Numbered from the stretch's first letter, positions 43,590-53,635 are shown. The stretch: DNA of 64,000 nt from Bacteroidales bacterium UBA5429 (GCA_002427605.1 DIRT01000037.1:1-64000); one strand, 5' to 3'. Translations and numbers: made by a program. The notes: generated from the sequence alone by a model not told the origin.

Positions 43590-44885
43590 CTATTTACGTT
43601 CATCAAAGAATTTAATGGGTTTACGTTTGATTTCAGGGGTTTGAATCTTTTGAATAGTTTCAATTGACTCAAATATCACTTCCGGAGCAACCCGTAGTCT
43701 GGCTCTGAACTTATCTTTGATCTCTTTTTCCATCTCTTCGCTTTGGGTTCGTGTTCCCACTTTGACAGTGAGTTGATCCGTTCCAATCTCATTAGTGGAT
43801 ACATAAACCAGATAGTTTTCAACGTAGCTAATTTGCTCCAATACATCAAAAATAGCGTATGGATAAAGAGTTGTTCCCTTGAATTTAATCATCTGATTTT
43901 TTCTTCCGATGATGGGACTGATTCGAGGTGTATTTCTGCCACAGCTACAAGGTTCATAATGAAAACGACACATATCACCGGTTTTGTATCGTAACAGAGG
44001 CATCGCTTCAACTCCCAAAGTGGTTACTACCAACTCTCCATATTCTCCCTCTTTTACTACATTGCCTTCATCATCAATCAGTTCACAGATAATCAATTCC
44101 GGATGGAGGTGTCCTCCTTTTTGAGCGGTACACTCTGTGAAGCTGGTAGACATTTCAGTTGAGGCGTAGGTCGAATAGAGCTCAATATCCCATTTGTCTT
44201 TAATTTTTTGTCCCAACAGATTGAGTGAAAAGTCTTGCTCCCGAAGATTTTCCCCGATACAAATTGCTTTTTTTACTCCAAACTGGTGATAATCAATATT
44301 GTTTTCCTCAGCATATTGGATAATCTTGAGTATGAAGGAGGGTACAACAATGAGAGTATCAGGATAAATTCGTCGGATTGTATCCCACTGTAGTTCAGGA
44401 ATTCCATTGCCCACTCTAATGATGCCGGCACCCAACATGCGAACACCTAAAAAGTAGGCTAATCCGGCCATAAACCGTTTGTCAATCGTAGTCATTAATT
44501 GAAAAATGTCGCCCGGTTTAGAGCCTGTTCCCATGAAGGAGATCGCTTCATTGTACGCTAAACGCTCCAAGTCACGATCACTCATGGCAAATGTAACAGG
44601 ATCTCCTGATGTACCTGAAGTGGTGATATAGTCGATAATTTTCTCTTTTGGAGTACACAAGAATTCTTTGTTATGCTCATGTAGAGCAGACTTTTCAGTG
44701 AATGGGATCAACTGTAATTGTTCTATTGTTTTGATTGCCTCTATCTCAATTTGCTCCTCTTGAAACAATTTTTGATAAAATGGAGAATGTGCTTTCAAAT
44801 ATTGTAATGCACTTTGAAGCTTTTCTTCCTGAAAAGCAATGATTTCTTCTAAAGGTTGAAATTCTATAGTAGGATCTTTAATCAT
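43590..44885 (-). CDS. Phenylacetate-CoA-ligase-like adenylating enzyme
   Basis: A 431-residue member of the adenylate-forming PaaK-like family. The ATP motif TTSGTSGDPV is at about 88-97; YSTYASTEM and GELVVTTLGVEAMPLLRYKTGD give the conserved core. PaaK-type enzymes make aryl- or acyl-CoA thioesters. In aryl-polyene clusters an enzyme of this type can activate an aryl acid, so a starter-unit role is plausible but inferred. CSCGRNTPRI matches the Cys-containing loop of the PaaK group. It lies between a hydrolase and an acyltransferase. Confidence 0.8.
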   Translation of the reverse strand: MIKDPTIEFQPLEEIIAFQEEKLQSALQYLKAHSPFYQKLFQEEQIEIEAIKTIEQLQLIPFTEKSALHEHNKEFLCTPKEKIIDYITTSGTSGDPVTFAMSDRDLERLAYNEAISFMGTGSKPGDIFQLMTTIDKRFMAGLAYFLGVRMLGAGIIRVGNGIPELQWDTIRRIYPDTLIVVPSFILKIIQYAEENNIDYHQFGVKKAICIGENLREQDFSLNLLGQKIKDKWDIELYSTYASTEMSTSFTECTAQKGGHLHPELIICELIDDEGNVVKEGEYGELVVTTLGVEAMPLLRYKTGDMCRFHYEPCSCGRNTPRISPIIGRKNQMIKFKGTTLYPYAIFDVLEQISYVENYLVYVSTNEIGTDQLTVKVGTRTQSEEMEKEIKDKFRARLRVAPEVIFESIETIQKIQTPEIKRKPIKFFDERK

Positions 44886-44891
44886 AATAAT

Positions 44892-45746
44892 TTAATTGAT
44901 AATTTTTTCACTTTTAAGCCATTCGATCATATCATTAAACCAGGTGAAGATCTGATCTTTAGGGTTAGGGTGGGCTCCAAATCCATGTCCACCTGTTTCA
45001 TACAAAAATAGTTTTGAAGATATATTCGATTTTTTCAAGGCTTCTGCCATGAGCAAGGCGTTATGGTAATCCACAACAGGGTCATCTTTTGCTTGAATAA
45101 CGAGGATATTCTCCATTTCCGGATGAACATTTTTCTCTAATGACATTTTTTGAACTAGTTCTTCCGGTTTTTTTCTTCCGATGAGGTTTTTCCTGGATCT
45201 ACGATGAGCGTAAGGGTCTTCCATAGTGACAACAGGATATACCATCACGGTAAATAAGGGTTTGAGAGACTCCTTCGTTTCAATTCCCAGCGGCTTTAAA
45301 TAATCCTCATTGAAATAGGTGGCGGCTGTTCCTACCAGGTGTCCTCCGGCAGAAAACCCGATTAGTCCAACACGATCTGCCGAATAGCTGTATTCTGAAG
45401 CACGTTCTTTGACGAGCTGTATGGCACGCTGTATATCCTGAATCATGGCCGGATGACGATGTCCCATAAATCCCACCCGATATCTTAAAACTATGGCTGT
45501 AAATCCTTCAGCAGAGAGCATTTTGGCAATCTCATGTCCTTCATGTTTCATTCCCAGATGGTGATAACTTCCACCGGGACAAATAATGATTGCAGTGTGG
45601 TTATCCCTTGCAGAATCTGGGGTATAGTAGTACATTTTTGCCCACCGGCATGGAATTTTGGTGTTTTTCCATATTGTAACATCCTGTGCATTAAGGAGTT
45701 GAATTAAGAAGACAAAAATTAAACTATAAATAAATGCTCTTTTCAT
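44892..45746 (-). CDS. Exported alpha/beta hydrolase
   Basis: A 284-residue esterase-like protein with a signal peptide (FIYSLIFVFLIQLLNAQ). The nucleophile elbow GFSAGGHL, the oxyanion region CPGGSYHHL, the Asp in AKDDPVVDYH and the His in ETGGHGFG complete the catalytic triad of the BD-FAE/carboxylesterase group. ATG 45746 is used; ATG 45752 is also possible. It overlaps the next upstream gene, so coupling is likely. A role in trimming or hydrolysing an ester-linked product is only inferred from its position. Confidence 0.8.
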   Translation of the reverse strand: MKRAFIYSLIFVFLIQLLNAQDVTIWKNTKIPCRWAKMYYYTPDSARDNHTAIIICPGGSYHHLGMKHEGHEIAKMLSAEGFTAIVLRYRVGFMGHRHPAMIQDIQRAIQLVKERASEYSYSADRVGLIGFSAGGHLVGTAATYFNEDYLKPLGIETKESLKPLFTVMVYPVVTMEDPYAHRRSRKNLIGRKKPEELVQKMSLEKNVHPEMENILVIQAKDDPVVDYHNALLMAEALKKSNISSKLFLYETGGHGFGAHPNPKDQIFTWFNDMIEWLKSEKIIN

Positions 45747-46092
45747 AATCATTCAGTTGCGTCCATCGAGGGTTAGTTAATCTATTTTGTTCAATATCAA
45801 ATTGAACAAGGTAATACACTTCATCATAAAAGTTCAATTTGGAGTTCATACCCGGTGCACATTCAAGGTAGATCATCTTTTCCGGTAGAATATGAAAAGC
45901 TTCACAGATCTGTTCCGCCAAGGAGCAGGTTACTGAAGTAATGGTTGTCCCGGGATTCTCTTTGTATAGTTCTGTAACGATGACAATGGTCTGTTCTCCT
46001 TTTTGTGATATTTTCAATCCACAACGGGAGGGCATATCAAAGGAGCCTTTGAAGTCAAATGTTTGATCTATATGATAATGAGTTAGTTCCAT
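45724..46092 (-). CDS. Uncharacterised 122-residue protein in the biosynthetic cluster
   Basis: A small soluble protein with no family I recognise. Seen in the sequence: no signal peptide or membrane segment, and a beta-rich composition (DFKGSFDMPSRCGLKISQ, TIVIVTELYKENPGTTITS). TSVTCSLAEQIC and LPEKMIYLECAPGM contain three cysteines. It overlaps the downstream hydrolase gene and starts 12 bp after the radical SAM gene, so it is surely part of the operon. Confidence 0.7.
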   Translation of the reverse strand: MELTHYHIDQTFDFKGSFDMPSRCGLKISQKGEQTIVIVTELYKENPGTTITSVTCSLAEQICEAFHILPEKMIYLECAPGMNSKLNFYDEVYYLVQFDIEQNRLTNPRWTQLNDYEKSIYL

Positions 46093-46104
46093 TTTACTCT
46101 ATTT

Positions 46105-47370
46105 TTAACGAATCACTTGTTTCCCAAAGGATTGGTTTGCTAAATCTCTTCTTCTTGGAACAAAGGTGCCATCCTCCATTTCTTTCATAATCACTTTTGT
46201 AAAGAGTTTGAACATCTTTAGCTCTTGGGATTCATCTTTGTAGAAGCTATCCCAGGCATATTGATAGAGTTCTTGTAGTCTTTCCGGACTCATATTTTTA
46301 GGCTGATATACCACTTGTCCGGCATTATAGTTGTTCCAATCTTTGTCAAATATTCTTCCCTGACGATATAAGTCATCCCAAACTTTGGTATGGGGGAAAG
46401 GAGTGAGGATAGTAAACTCAGCAAGGTCTAAATCAATCTCTAACAGAAAGTCAATCAATCGTTTGATATCATCCTCAGTTTGATCATCCAAGCCCAGCAG
46501 GATAGTTCCCTCAACGCCAATTCCGTGGTCATGGTATCTTTTAATTCTCTCTTTGATAAAGTCTGAGGTGTCAAATACAGCTTGGTACACATACCAGGCA
46601 CCTGCTTTGGCAGCTAAATCAAGAATTTCCGGATCATCAGCAATGGTATGACTGATCCATTTCTTCTTGAGTGGTGCAATCGCTCTGAACAGTTCCGCTA
46701 CCCACTCTTTATCCTGGGCAAGCGAGTTATCAACAATAAAGAGACGATTATTTTGTATACTGGCCATCTCTTCCACTACCTTATCCATGGGACGTGCTCT
46801 GAATTTTCTTCCTCCCAAATAGGAAACGGCACAAGGATAGCAACTGAATCGACATCCACGGGAGGCATGGAAAAGGTCCACCATTTGTACTCCTTTGTGG
46901 TTGTACAGAGAACGATTGAGGATATCTCTTCTGGCAGGTCCTACCCATTCAATAGGAGGGTGTTCATTGAGGAAGTTGTACACCTTTTTAAGTTCTCCCT
47001 TTTTGAAATCATTCATCACTTCTTCCATTCGTCCCTCTGATTCTCCCAGGAATATTGAATCTGCATGAAGCATAGTCTCCTCTGCGTGCAACATGGTGGA
47101 AATACCTCCAAAAATCACTTTAATGCCTTTGTCACGATAAATTTTAGCAATTTCATAACCTCGCTTAATCTGAACTGTCAGCATCATGGAGATGCCCACA
47201 AAATCTACCGCTTCATCAAAATTGAGTTCTTCCACATTTTCATCGGTAAAGGAGACCTCAATATCTTCCGGTAAGGATGCTGCCATCACTACCGGACCGT
47301 GAGGTGGAAGATTAAAAGTGGTCTGTCCTTCCAGTTTTCTCCATTTGGGGTAGATTATTTTAAATTTCAT
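46105..47370 (-). CDS. Radical SAM protein with cobalamin-binding-type domain (A)
   Basis: A 421-residue protein. The N-terminal half is a cobalamin-binding-like Rossmann domain (VDFVGISMMLTVQIKRGYEIA, KVIFGGISTMLHAEE), and the radical SAM cluster is CRFSCYPC (Cys 173, 177, 180). The B12-binding class includes methyltransferases and ring-forming enzymes. The domain lacks a clear DxHxxG, so actual cobalamin binding is unproven. The target is unknown. It lies between the FAD enzyme and the 122-residue protein. Confidence 0.85.
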   Translation of the reverse strand: MKFKIIYPKWRKLEGQTTFNLPPHGPVVMAASLPEDIEVSFTDENVEELNFDEAVDFVGISMMLTVQIKRGYEIAKIYRDKGIKVIFGGISTMLHAEETMLHADSIFLGESEGRMEEVMNDFKKGELKKVYNFLNEHPPIEWVGPARRDILNRSLYNHKGVQMVDLFHASRGCRFSCYPCAVSYLGGRKFRARPMDKVVEEMASIQNNRLFIVDNSLAQDKEWVAELFRAIAPLKKKWISHTIADDPEILDLAAKAGAWYVYQAVFDTSDFIKERIKRYHDHGIGVEGTILLGLDDQTEDDIKRLIDFLLEIDLDLAEFTILTPFPHTKVWDDLYRQGRIFDKDWNNYNAGQVVYQPKNMSPERLQELYQYAWDSFYKDESQELKMFKLFTKVIMKEMEDGTFVPRRRDLANQSFGKQVIR

Positions 47371-47388
47371 ATTGTTGATTTTTAATTA

Positions 47389-48885
47389 TTATTCACTGCT
47401 TTTTTGGATATCATTCATAATTGTATTGACACCTAGAAACTCGGCACAAGTAATGATGGACCCGATACTTACCCCTAAAAAACCGTGAGAATTAATATTT
47501 TGTCCGGTTAAAAAGAGATTGGGGATCTTCGTTCTTTGCGATACCAAAGTTTGTACGGGGAAGTTGCAATCCCGTTGAATACCGAAAAGAGAACCATTCT
47601 TGGTTCCGGTATAGTCGCGGTAAGTTAAAGGGGTAGAAATATTGTAGTACGCAATATTCTCTTTAATTTCGGGGTAGTGCTGTTGCAAAAGTTGAATCAT
47701 TTTCTCTGCTTTTCCCTCTTTGAACTCGATGTAATCTTCACCTCTTTTACCAACGGTAGTGTGTTCCCATTTTTTGACTTCATCAAATGAGAGATAAGAG
47801 GAGATCTGTGCACTATTCGCAAAAGGACCATCTCCCTCGCGGGCTTGCATCATATAGAGGAAACTTTTGGGCCACTCCGGAAGTTTATAATCCTGGGCGT
47901 ACCATACTGAATCACCTTCAAAATGGTAATGATTGTAGTTGAGATAGGGAACAGAATTAGGTTTAAATCCAAGATAGATAGTCATGTTAGAAGCAGTGTT
48001 TTCCATATTTTGAATCCGTGTTCTATATGCATTGCGAATGAGGTGTGATTCGATCAAATCAACCGTGTTGGCAGGGTGAATATTGGAGATAAACTGCTTG
48101 GCTTCAAACTGTTCACCCCATTTAGTTAGTACGGAAACAGCTTCTGTATGGTTACAAATAATCTTTTCTATCTTACAGTTTTTATAGATTACTCCTCCAT
48201 TATTTTCAATCGATTTGGCTAAACTTTCAATAATGGTATGACTGCCGTCTACCAGTCGCCAGGCACTACTAATGTAGGAGTGGAGCGTTAACGCATGCAC
48301 ATACACCGGTGTTTTATCCGGATAACCTGCATAAAGGGTGTTTGTAGCAGCTAATATGTTTTGTAATACAGGATCATCAGTAAAGGAAGCGATAAAGCTA
48401 CCCACACTCTTTTTGATAAAATCGGACTCAATAAAAGTGGTTTGATTGATCTCTTGTAGGTTGTATAGAGGTGAAGCATGAGCAATTCGCTGGATCTCTT
48501 GAATATAGTTGCGAATTCCTTCCCGTTCTTTTGGAAAATATTGGGATAGTTGTTCTATAAAGTTTTCATATCCCATGGCATAACCATACTCTTTGCCACC
48601 CAATGTGATTTTTTCAAATCGATTTTCATCTAGCTTTCGTAACTCAACATCTTTGAGGATGTCGAAATAGGTAAACAGTTTATGCAAAATTTCTCCTTCT
48701 CCCAATCCTCCAAGATAATGCATCCCGGTATCGAAGGTGTACCCATTCCGCTTAAACACTTGCAAACATCCTCCCAATTGGTGATGTTGTTCAAAAAGTG
48801 CCACTTTATAGCCATGTTTACTGAGAGTATAGCCACAAAGTAAGCCACCCAAGCCGGTTCCGATAATAATTACATCATACTTCAT
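47389..48885 (-). CDS. Phytoene-desaturase-like FAD oxidoreductase
   Basis: A 498-residue flavoprotein of the CrtI/carotenoid isomerase superfamily. The dinucleotide fold IGTGLGGLLCGYTLSKHGYKV and LFEQHHQLGGCLQVFKRNGY are clear, and the C-terminal FAD motif NLFLTGQNINSHGFLGVS is intact. Homologues desaturate, isomerise or saturate conjugated chains. In a polyene cluster this points to modification of the conjugated system. It overlaps the MMPL gene by 4 bp. Confidence 0.85.
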   Translation of the reverse strand: MKYDVIIIGTGLGGLLCGYTLSKHGYKVALFEQHHQLGGCLQVFKRNGYTFDTGMHYLGGLGEGEILHKLFTYFDILKDVELRKLDENRFEKITLGGKEYGYAMGYENFIEQLSQYFPKEREGIRNYIQEIQRIAHASPLYNLQEINQTTFIESDFIKKSVGSFIASFTDDPVLQNILAATNTLYAGYPDKTPVYVHALTLHSYISSAWRLVDGSHTIIESLAKSIENNGGVIYKNCKIEKIICNHTEAVSVLTKWGEQFEAKQFISNIHPANTVDLIESHLIRNAYRTRIQNMENTASNMTIYLGFKPNSVPYLNYNHYHFEGDSVWYAQDYKLPEWPKSFLYMMQAREGDGPFANSAQISSYLSFDEVKKWEHTTVGKRGEDYIEFKEGKAEKMIQLLQQHYPEIKENIAYYNISTPLTYRDYTGTKNGSLFGIQRDCNFPVQTLVSQRTKIPNLFLTGQNINSHGFLGVSIGSIITCAEFLGVNTIMNDIQKSSE

Positions 48886-51800
48886 TTTTGACTATTAAGA
48901 GATTGAACATCAATTTCGAGATCAAATTGGATATCAGTACCAGGCATAGAAAGATGCAAGTTTGCAGGGATATTGAGCCCATTTTGTAAAATAGAGCGAT
49001 GCTCTTCCTCCCCCCCAATTATATAAATATCTAAATAAGGATGCACCTTAGCAGCCAAATAGGGAAGCTCTCCGTAACCCACATTGGTCATCTTTATGGT
49101 CTGATAATCACCCATTTGAGTAATGATATCCTGATAATTATTGTTATTTTTCAAGTTTCGTTTCACCCTTCTTTCGATACTGTAACCCTTGTAAATATAT
49201 TGCGCAGCAACCCATTTAGACCAGTAGTGAACAGTTTCTATTTCATTAGCCAATGCGGCGTAAGAGGTGTTGAAGCGTTGACGCATCTGTTTCGTAATTT
49301 CTTGGTATGTTCCCATTTTTTGGCACTCCTGATAGGGAATCCGATCTCCAACTTGAAGTGTAATCTTTCCTGTACGTAACAGAATCTCCTTTTTAGACAG
49401 GATATGACCAAATCCGTGCAGCGTAATGGGGAGCAGATCCAGTTGTAATTCCTGAGCGAGATAAAACGCTCCTTTGTGGAAACGATTGATAGAGCAATCT
49501 TCGGAACGAGTTCCTTCAGGGAAAATCAGAATCAAATAGCCTGCGTTAACAATTTTACGCAGGGGCTCAACACTTTGCTCAATGTTTTCCGTGATGGGAT
49601 AAAAATCAGCAAAACGCAAAGGTAAAGCATAAAAAGGTAGATTCCACGCCCACTTATTGGTCAACGCAATGATGTTGGGATGAAGTCCCAATATAGCGGT
49701 TAAGTCAATGTGCGACTGGTGATTAGCAATAATAATCGCAGGTTTCTTGAATTTTTCCGGATCATTACCGCGAATATCGAACCGGACTCCGGGAATCCGC
49801 TTGGTGCAGGTATATGAAATAGCTCTGAAAAATCGATGATAAAGCTCTTTCCTTTTCGCTTTGGGTGCAAATGGAATCATCATGATTGGAATCATGAGAT
49901 TGAGCGCCAGTGAGCCTAAAACAAACCAGGTGAATGAGTAGATGGTGTTCAGATAATCCAGTAAAGTAACCGGTTGGATACGCGGTTTCCCCTTCTTGTA
50001 AATCATCCAGTTGAAAACCAAAGGTGTTACCGTGTACGTCATAATCACGACGCTGATCATCCCGATAATACTCACCTGTGCCAAAGAACGCATGGCAGGG
50101 TGTTTGCTGATAATCAGCGTGCCAATGCCGACCAACATCGTAAATGCCGAAAGAATCACAGAGGTTTTATAGGAAGTCAACAGTTCCTTCTTATGTGCAT
50201 ATTTTTGCACCATGCCTTCCATCATGAAGATGGCGTAGTCGTCTCCCAATCCGAAAATAAAGGTCGCCAGAATGATATTGACAATATTGAAAGGAATATT
50301 GAAAATGCCCATCAGTCCTAAAATCCAGATCCAACCAATTCCCATAGGTAGGAAAGTGATGAGTGCCAGCTCGATACGACCAAAAGAGATCAACAGAAAA
50401 AAGGAAACCAACAGGGCGCAGACAAAAAGTACAAGGTTAAAATCCTCGTAGAGAATTGACACCATCGATTCATTGCTCATGGTTCTGTTGAAAAGGAGCG
50501 TATTTTCAAAGCGAGATAAGGGAGAATCGGCTAATTCTTCAGGATCCACAGTGGGGTAGAGTAGTGTGATAATCGCTACTTTGCCCTCTTTTTCGATAAT
50601 ATAATCATCCAATAATCTCTTTTGCAAGCCTGAAATATCGATCTGTTCTACCTCGAAAGGGGTATTGATCATATCCACAAAATGGTCAAAAGTATGGGCA
50701 TGAAAACCTAAATCTGTACTACTTTTTTCAATTGCATTACTTGTTTCTTCTCTATGAGCTTCCCAAAATTGGTTCCATTGTTCTACTTGAGCGCGATTCC
50801 GTTTTTCGGAGTGCATCAAGGTTCCAATGCCCTGAATATGTTTAAAATAACCCAATTGATTCATCGAATCTAAAGTAGGGTAGAGCGTTTCATATTGTTG
50901 AAGCGCTTGTTCTAAATTGGGCGCATGCGTAACCAGGTAAAGGTATGGTTGGTTGGTATTGGTAACTCTGCTAATCTCTTCCAAATCCCCTTTTTGTTCA
51001 GGCGTCATATAACTCAAATTACTAAAATTGACATCGAACTGAACACGTTGCGAGTAGTATCCGAAGATGAGTGTCAAGATCAGAATGACAAGTCCGAGAT
51101 AGGGGAGTTTTTCTATTCGGGAAGAAGCAATTCGGTTCCAGAATCGCTCTGATCGATTAGGTTTTCTTTCTTTTTTTATTTGTTTTTTAAAAAAGGGGGG
51201 AAGGAAAATCAAAACAAAAAGCAAAGTTCCTGCCAGAGTAAGTGCAGAAAATAGCCCAAAGTCCTTGAGTGCATCAGATTTGATAAAGAGTAAACTCAAA
51301 AAGGCACCTATAGTCGTTATACTTCCGACAGTGAGTGGAAACCAAATTTCTCGCGTGGTCTGATCAGGATCACCGGTATCCTTAAAGTGGATGATAAAGT
51401 GGAGCGAGTAGTTCAGTGCAATTCCAAAAATAGCGGAACCGGCACCAATCGCAATGGTTGAAATGCTCCCTTTCAGAAATACAAAGGCGGCTAGGCTGAA
51501 AAGTGCTCCAAAAATCACCGGAACAACCAGCAAGATGAGGTGAGTAAAGCGTCTCAAATAGCGGTATAGCACAAAAAGGATGATCAGTAAAGCGACTACC
51601 ATGGAGATAGCGCTATCTTTTTTAATCTGTTGGGCATTTGATACACTGACCGGAATGGCTCCAAAAAACGAGGAGCGATATTGATCTTTAGTTTCAACAT
51701 GAAATTGCTCCATTTCCTTTTCGATTAACTCCACAAAATGATCATTCTCTTTGGTCTCAGAAATCGCGTTTTTAGCCACAACCATCATGAAGATCTGATC

Positions 51801-52424
51801 CTGTTCAGGGGATAGTAAATAGCCTGTTTCAGTGCTAAAGTTCTGAAATTCACCCAGTTTTTGTAATTTTTGCAATGTGGGAACAGAGAGATGGAGCGGA
51901 TCTTTGACAATATTCTCTTTCAGAAAGCCACCTGAAGGGAGTACTAAAAGTTCCTTGTTGCGACTCATCTGCTCCGGGATGAAAGAGTTGTCTAACTTTT
52001 TCTTTAACTCCTCCAGTTCCTCTTGTGAAGCGTATATGGGAAGGTGATTCAATATTACATTTTGAACCTCACTGACACTCTCCTGGTCAATCTGATAGAT
52101 GATTTCTGTGATATAACGATCACCCAAGGCTGCTATCTGTTCGTGTAAAATTTCAATCCCCTCGATTAGCGCATCAATGGTGTCTTCAGAAGCTTGATTT
52201 AATTTGAGCGAGAAAATAAGTTTATTGGATAGCTTGTTGTTCTCATACACAAAGTTAACCAGCTCGGTTTCTTTACTATGAGGCAGGAAGCTGGAAATAT
52301 CTTCTTTAAAACTGATCTTCTTAATAACTAAAAAGAAGCAAAGCACTACAATAGTTAAAAAGGAGAAAAAAAAGAGTGGTTTTTTTCTAAAATATTGACT
52401 ACATGCAGTGAGAATTTGTTTCAT
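48882..52424 (-). CDS. MMPL exporter fused to 1-acylglycerol-phosphate-type acyltransferase
   Basis: An 1180-residue membrane protein. The first about 840 residues form an RND/MMPL exporter with about 11-12 transmembrane helices and two periplasmic loops. Residues about 870-1060 carry a PlsC-type acyltransferase (NHQSHID with His at about 902, FPEGTRS about 970). The last 120 residues are a shorter soluble extension with MGDYQTIKMTNVGYGELPYLA. Such fusions are known in the aryl-polyene and flexirubin clusters of Bacteroidota, and are thought to move and anchor the product lipid. It overlaps the preceding oxidoreductase gene by 4 bp. Confidence 0.9.
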   Translation of the reverse strand: MKQILTACSQYFRKKPLFFFSFLTIVVLCFFLVIKKISFKEDISSFLPHSKETELVNFVYENNKLSNKLIFSLKLNQASEDTIDALIEGIEILHEQIAALGDRYITEIIYQIDQESVSEVQNVILNHLPIYASQEELEELKKKLDNSFIPEQMSRNKELLVLPSGGFLKENIVKDPLHLSVPTLQKLQKLGEFQNFSTETGYLLSPEQDQIFMMVVAKNAISETKENDHFVELIEKEMEQFHVETKDQYRSSFFGAIPVSVSNAQQIKKDSAISMVVALLIILFVLYRYLRRFTHLILLVVPVIFGALFSLAAFVFLKGSISTIAIGAGSAIFGIALNYSLHFIIHFKDTGDPDQTTREIWFPLTVGSITTIGAFLSLLFIKSDALKDFGLFSALTLAGTLLFVLIFLPPFFKKQIKKERKPNRSERFWNRIASSRIEKLPYLGLVILILTLIFGYYSQRVQFDVNFSNLSYMTPEQKGDLEEISRVTNTNQPYLYLVTHAPNLEQALQQYETLYPTLDSMNQLGYFKHIQGIGTLMHSEKRNRAQVEQWNQFWEAHREETSNAIEKSSTDLGFHAHTFDHFVDMINTPFEVEQIDISGLQKRLLDDYIIEKEGKVAIITLLYPTVDPEELADSPLSRFENTLLFNRTMSNESMVSILYEDFNLVLFVCALLVSFFLLISFGRIELALITFLPMGIGWIWILGLMGIFNIPFNIVNIILATFIFGLGDDYAIFMMEGMVQKYAHKKELLTSYKTSVILSAFTMLVGIGTLIISKHPAMRSLAQVSIIGMISVVIMTYTVTPLVFNWMIYKKGKPRIQPVTLLDYLNTIYSFTWFVLGSLALNLMIPIMMIPFAPKAKRKELYHRFFRAISYTCTKRIPGVRFDIRGNDPEKFKKPAIIIANHQSHIDLTAILGLHPNIIALTNKWAWNLPFYALPLRFADFYPITENIEQSVEPLRKIVNAGYLILIFPEGTRSEDCSINRFHKGAFYLAQELQLDLLPITLHGFGHILSKKEILLRTGKITLQVGDRIPYQECQKMGTYQEITKQMRQRFNTSYAALANEIETVHYWSKWVAAQYIYKGYSIERRVKRNLKNNNNYQDIITQMGDYQTIKMTNVGYGELPYLAAKVHPYLDIYIIGGEEEHRSILQNGLNIPANLHLSMPGTDIQFDLEIDVQSLNSQK

Positions 52425-52452
52425 AGCTTTCTTATTTGGGGTTTACAAAGGA

Positions 52453-53256
52453 TCAACTCTCCTTTTTAGGATTACGTTTAAATAGGTTGATGACAAATTG
52501 CAACCCTTTTTTTGGATAAAAATAGATCAAAGCGAGCAAAGTGAGGAGCGTATTAAGCAGAGAGATTCTTGCAAAATCGACAAAAGGTCTGAAATGAGTT
52601 ACCCGGATATCTTTTGGGGGATAATAAACGTGGATGGGAATGTCAATAACCTTCACTCCACGCCACACATTTCTGACTAAGATCTCCAGTTCGAAATTGT
52701 ATCGGTCTGTAAACCAGCGTTTCTTTTCAAAAACAAAGAGTGGATAGTACCGGAATCCCGATTGGGTATCAGGAAGTGGAATTGCGGTTTGTAATTTAAA
52801 CCAAAAGTTGGAAAAACGATTGGCAAAGCTGTTTTTTTGTGGCATATTTTCATGATCAAATCCGCGACTGCCAACAATAATCGCCTGAGGATCTAATATT
52901 GCTATTTCAACAAAAAGAGCGATATCTTTGGGGTCATGCTGTCCGTCACTATCCATTGTGATGATAGCTTTATACCCCAATTTACGCGCTAAAGCGGCAC
53001 CTTTTTTAAGCGCCGCACCCTTTCCCCGATTGGGGTATTGTTCAATATAGTGAAAAGGAAAATCACCATTTTTATTTTTAAATTCCTCTATGATCTGTTT
53101 AGTGTTATCAGTTGATCCATCGTTAACAACCATAATGGGAATGGGCACAGTGGCAGATTGTTCCAGTACTTTGCTCAAAAAAGAAGCATGGTTGTACGTT
53201 GGAATCAGCAAACAGACTTTTAATTCCGCAATTGTATGTTGTAATTCACTATTCAT
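52453..53256 (-). CDS. Family 2 glycosyltransferase
   Basis: A 267-residue GT-A fold enzyme. LIPTYNHASFLSKVLEQ, VVNDGSTDN and ITMDSDGQHDP give the nucleotide-sugar and metal sites of the dolichol-phosphate-mannose-synthase-like group. A hydrophobic C-terminal segment (LLNTLLTLLALIYFY) suggests membrane association. It may add a sugar to the lipid product or its head group. It overlaps the hotdog protein gene by 8 bp. Confidence 0.88.
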   Translation of the reverse strand: MNSELQHTIAELKVCLLIPTYNHASFLSKVLEQSATVPIPIMVVNDGSTDNTKQIIEEFKNKNGDFPFHYIEQYPNRGKGAALKKGAALARKLGYKAIITMDSDGQHDPKDIALFVEIAILDPQAIIVGSRGFDHENMPQKNSFANRFSNFWFKLQTAIPLPDTQSGFRYYPLFVFEKKRWFTDRYNFELEILVRNVWRGVKVIDIPIHVYYPPKDIRVTHFRPFVDFARISLLNTLLTLLALIYFYPKKGLQFVINLFKRNPKKES

Positions 53257-53629
53257 TATGATATTCGTAGTAGAATTCTGCCTTGGTCAGCAATTCACTC
53301 TCTTGAGATCTTAAGTCTATTTTGGCGTAAGGACGCTCATTTTTGGTTGTGATCTGCATTTGAACAAGGACAGTAGGAGTAACTTTTGGGTCAATAGGTG
53401 CAATATATTTTATTTGAGGTATTTCTCTGATGATGATATTTTTATTTAATCTATGTTTAATTAGAGTTTTGAAAATATAAATGAGATAAGCTCCCGGAAC
53501 TATGGGCTGTCCGGGGAAATGTGCCTCGAAAACAGGATGAGTCAGATCAAAACTAACCTCACACATAGAGAGAGGATCCGAATTGGGATCAAGATTGTTA
53601 AAGTCGAACAGATCGCTAAAAGATTCCAT
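53249..53629 (-). CDS. Hotdog dehydratase-like protein (FabZ type)
   Basis: A 126-residue protein with the FabZ-type motif HFPGQPIVPGAYL, which carries the catalytic His; the second catalytic residue (Glu in FabZ) is not obvious. It is expected to dehydrate 3-hydroxyacyl-ACP intermediates during polyene chain growth. It lies between LolA and the glycosyltransferase, with 6-bp spacing. Confidence 0.8.
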   Translation of the reverse strand: MESFSDLFDFNNLDPNSDPLSMCEVSFDLTHPVFEAHFPGQPIVPGAYLIYIFKTLIKHRLNKNIIIREIPQIKYIAPIDPKVTPTVLVQMQITTKNERPYAKIDLRSQESELLTKAEFYYEYHNE

Positions 53630-53635
53630 AAGTTG

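Noticed and set aside
49974..50321. Plus-strand frame of 115 codons within the MMPL gene.
   Set aside because: It is antisense to a well-supported membrane protein and has no features of its own.
51175..51205. CCCCCC and T-rich tract within the MMPL gene, also near 57290 and 57718.
   Set aside because: They encode ordinary Pro/Phe/Lys or Gly/Lys codons and lack the GAGTGGGG end.
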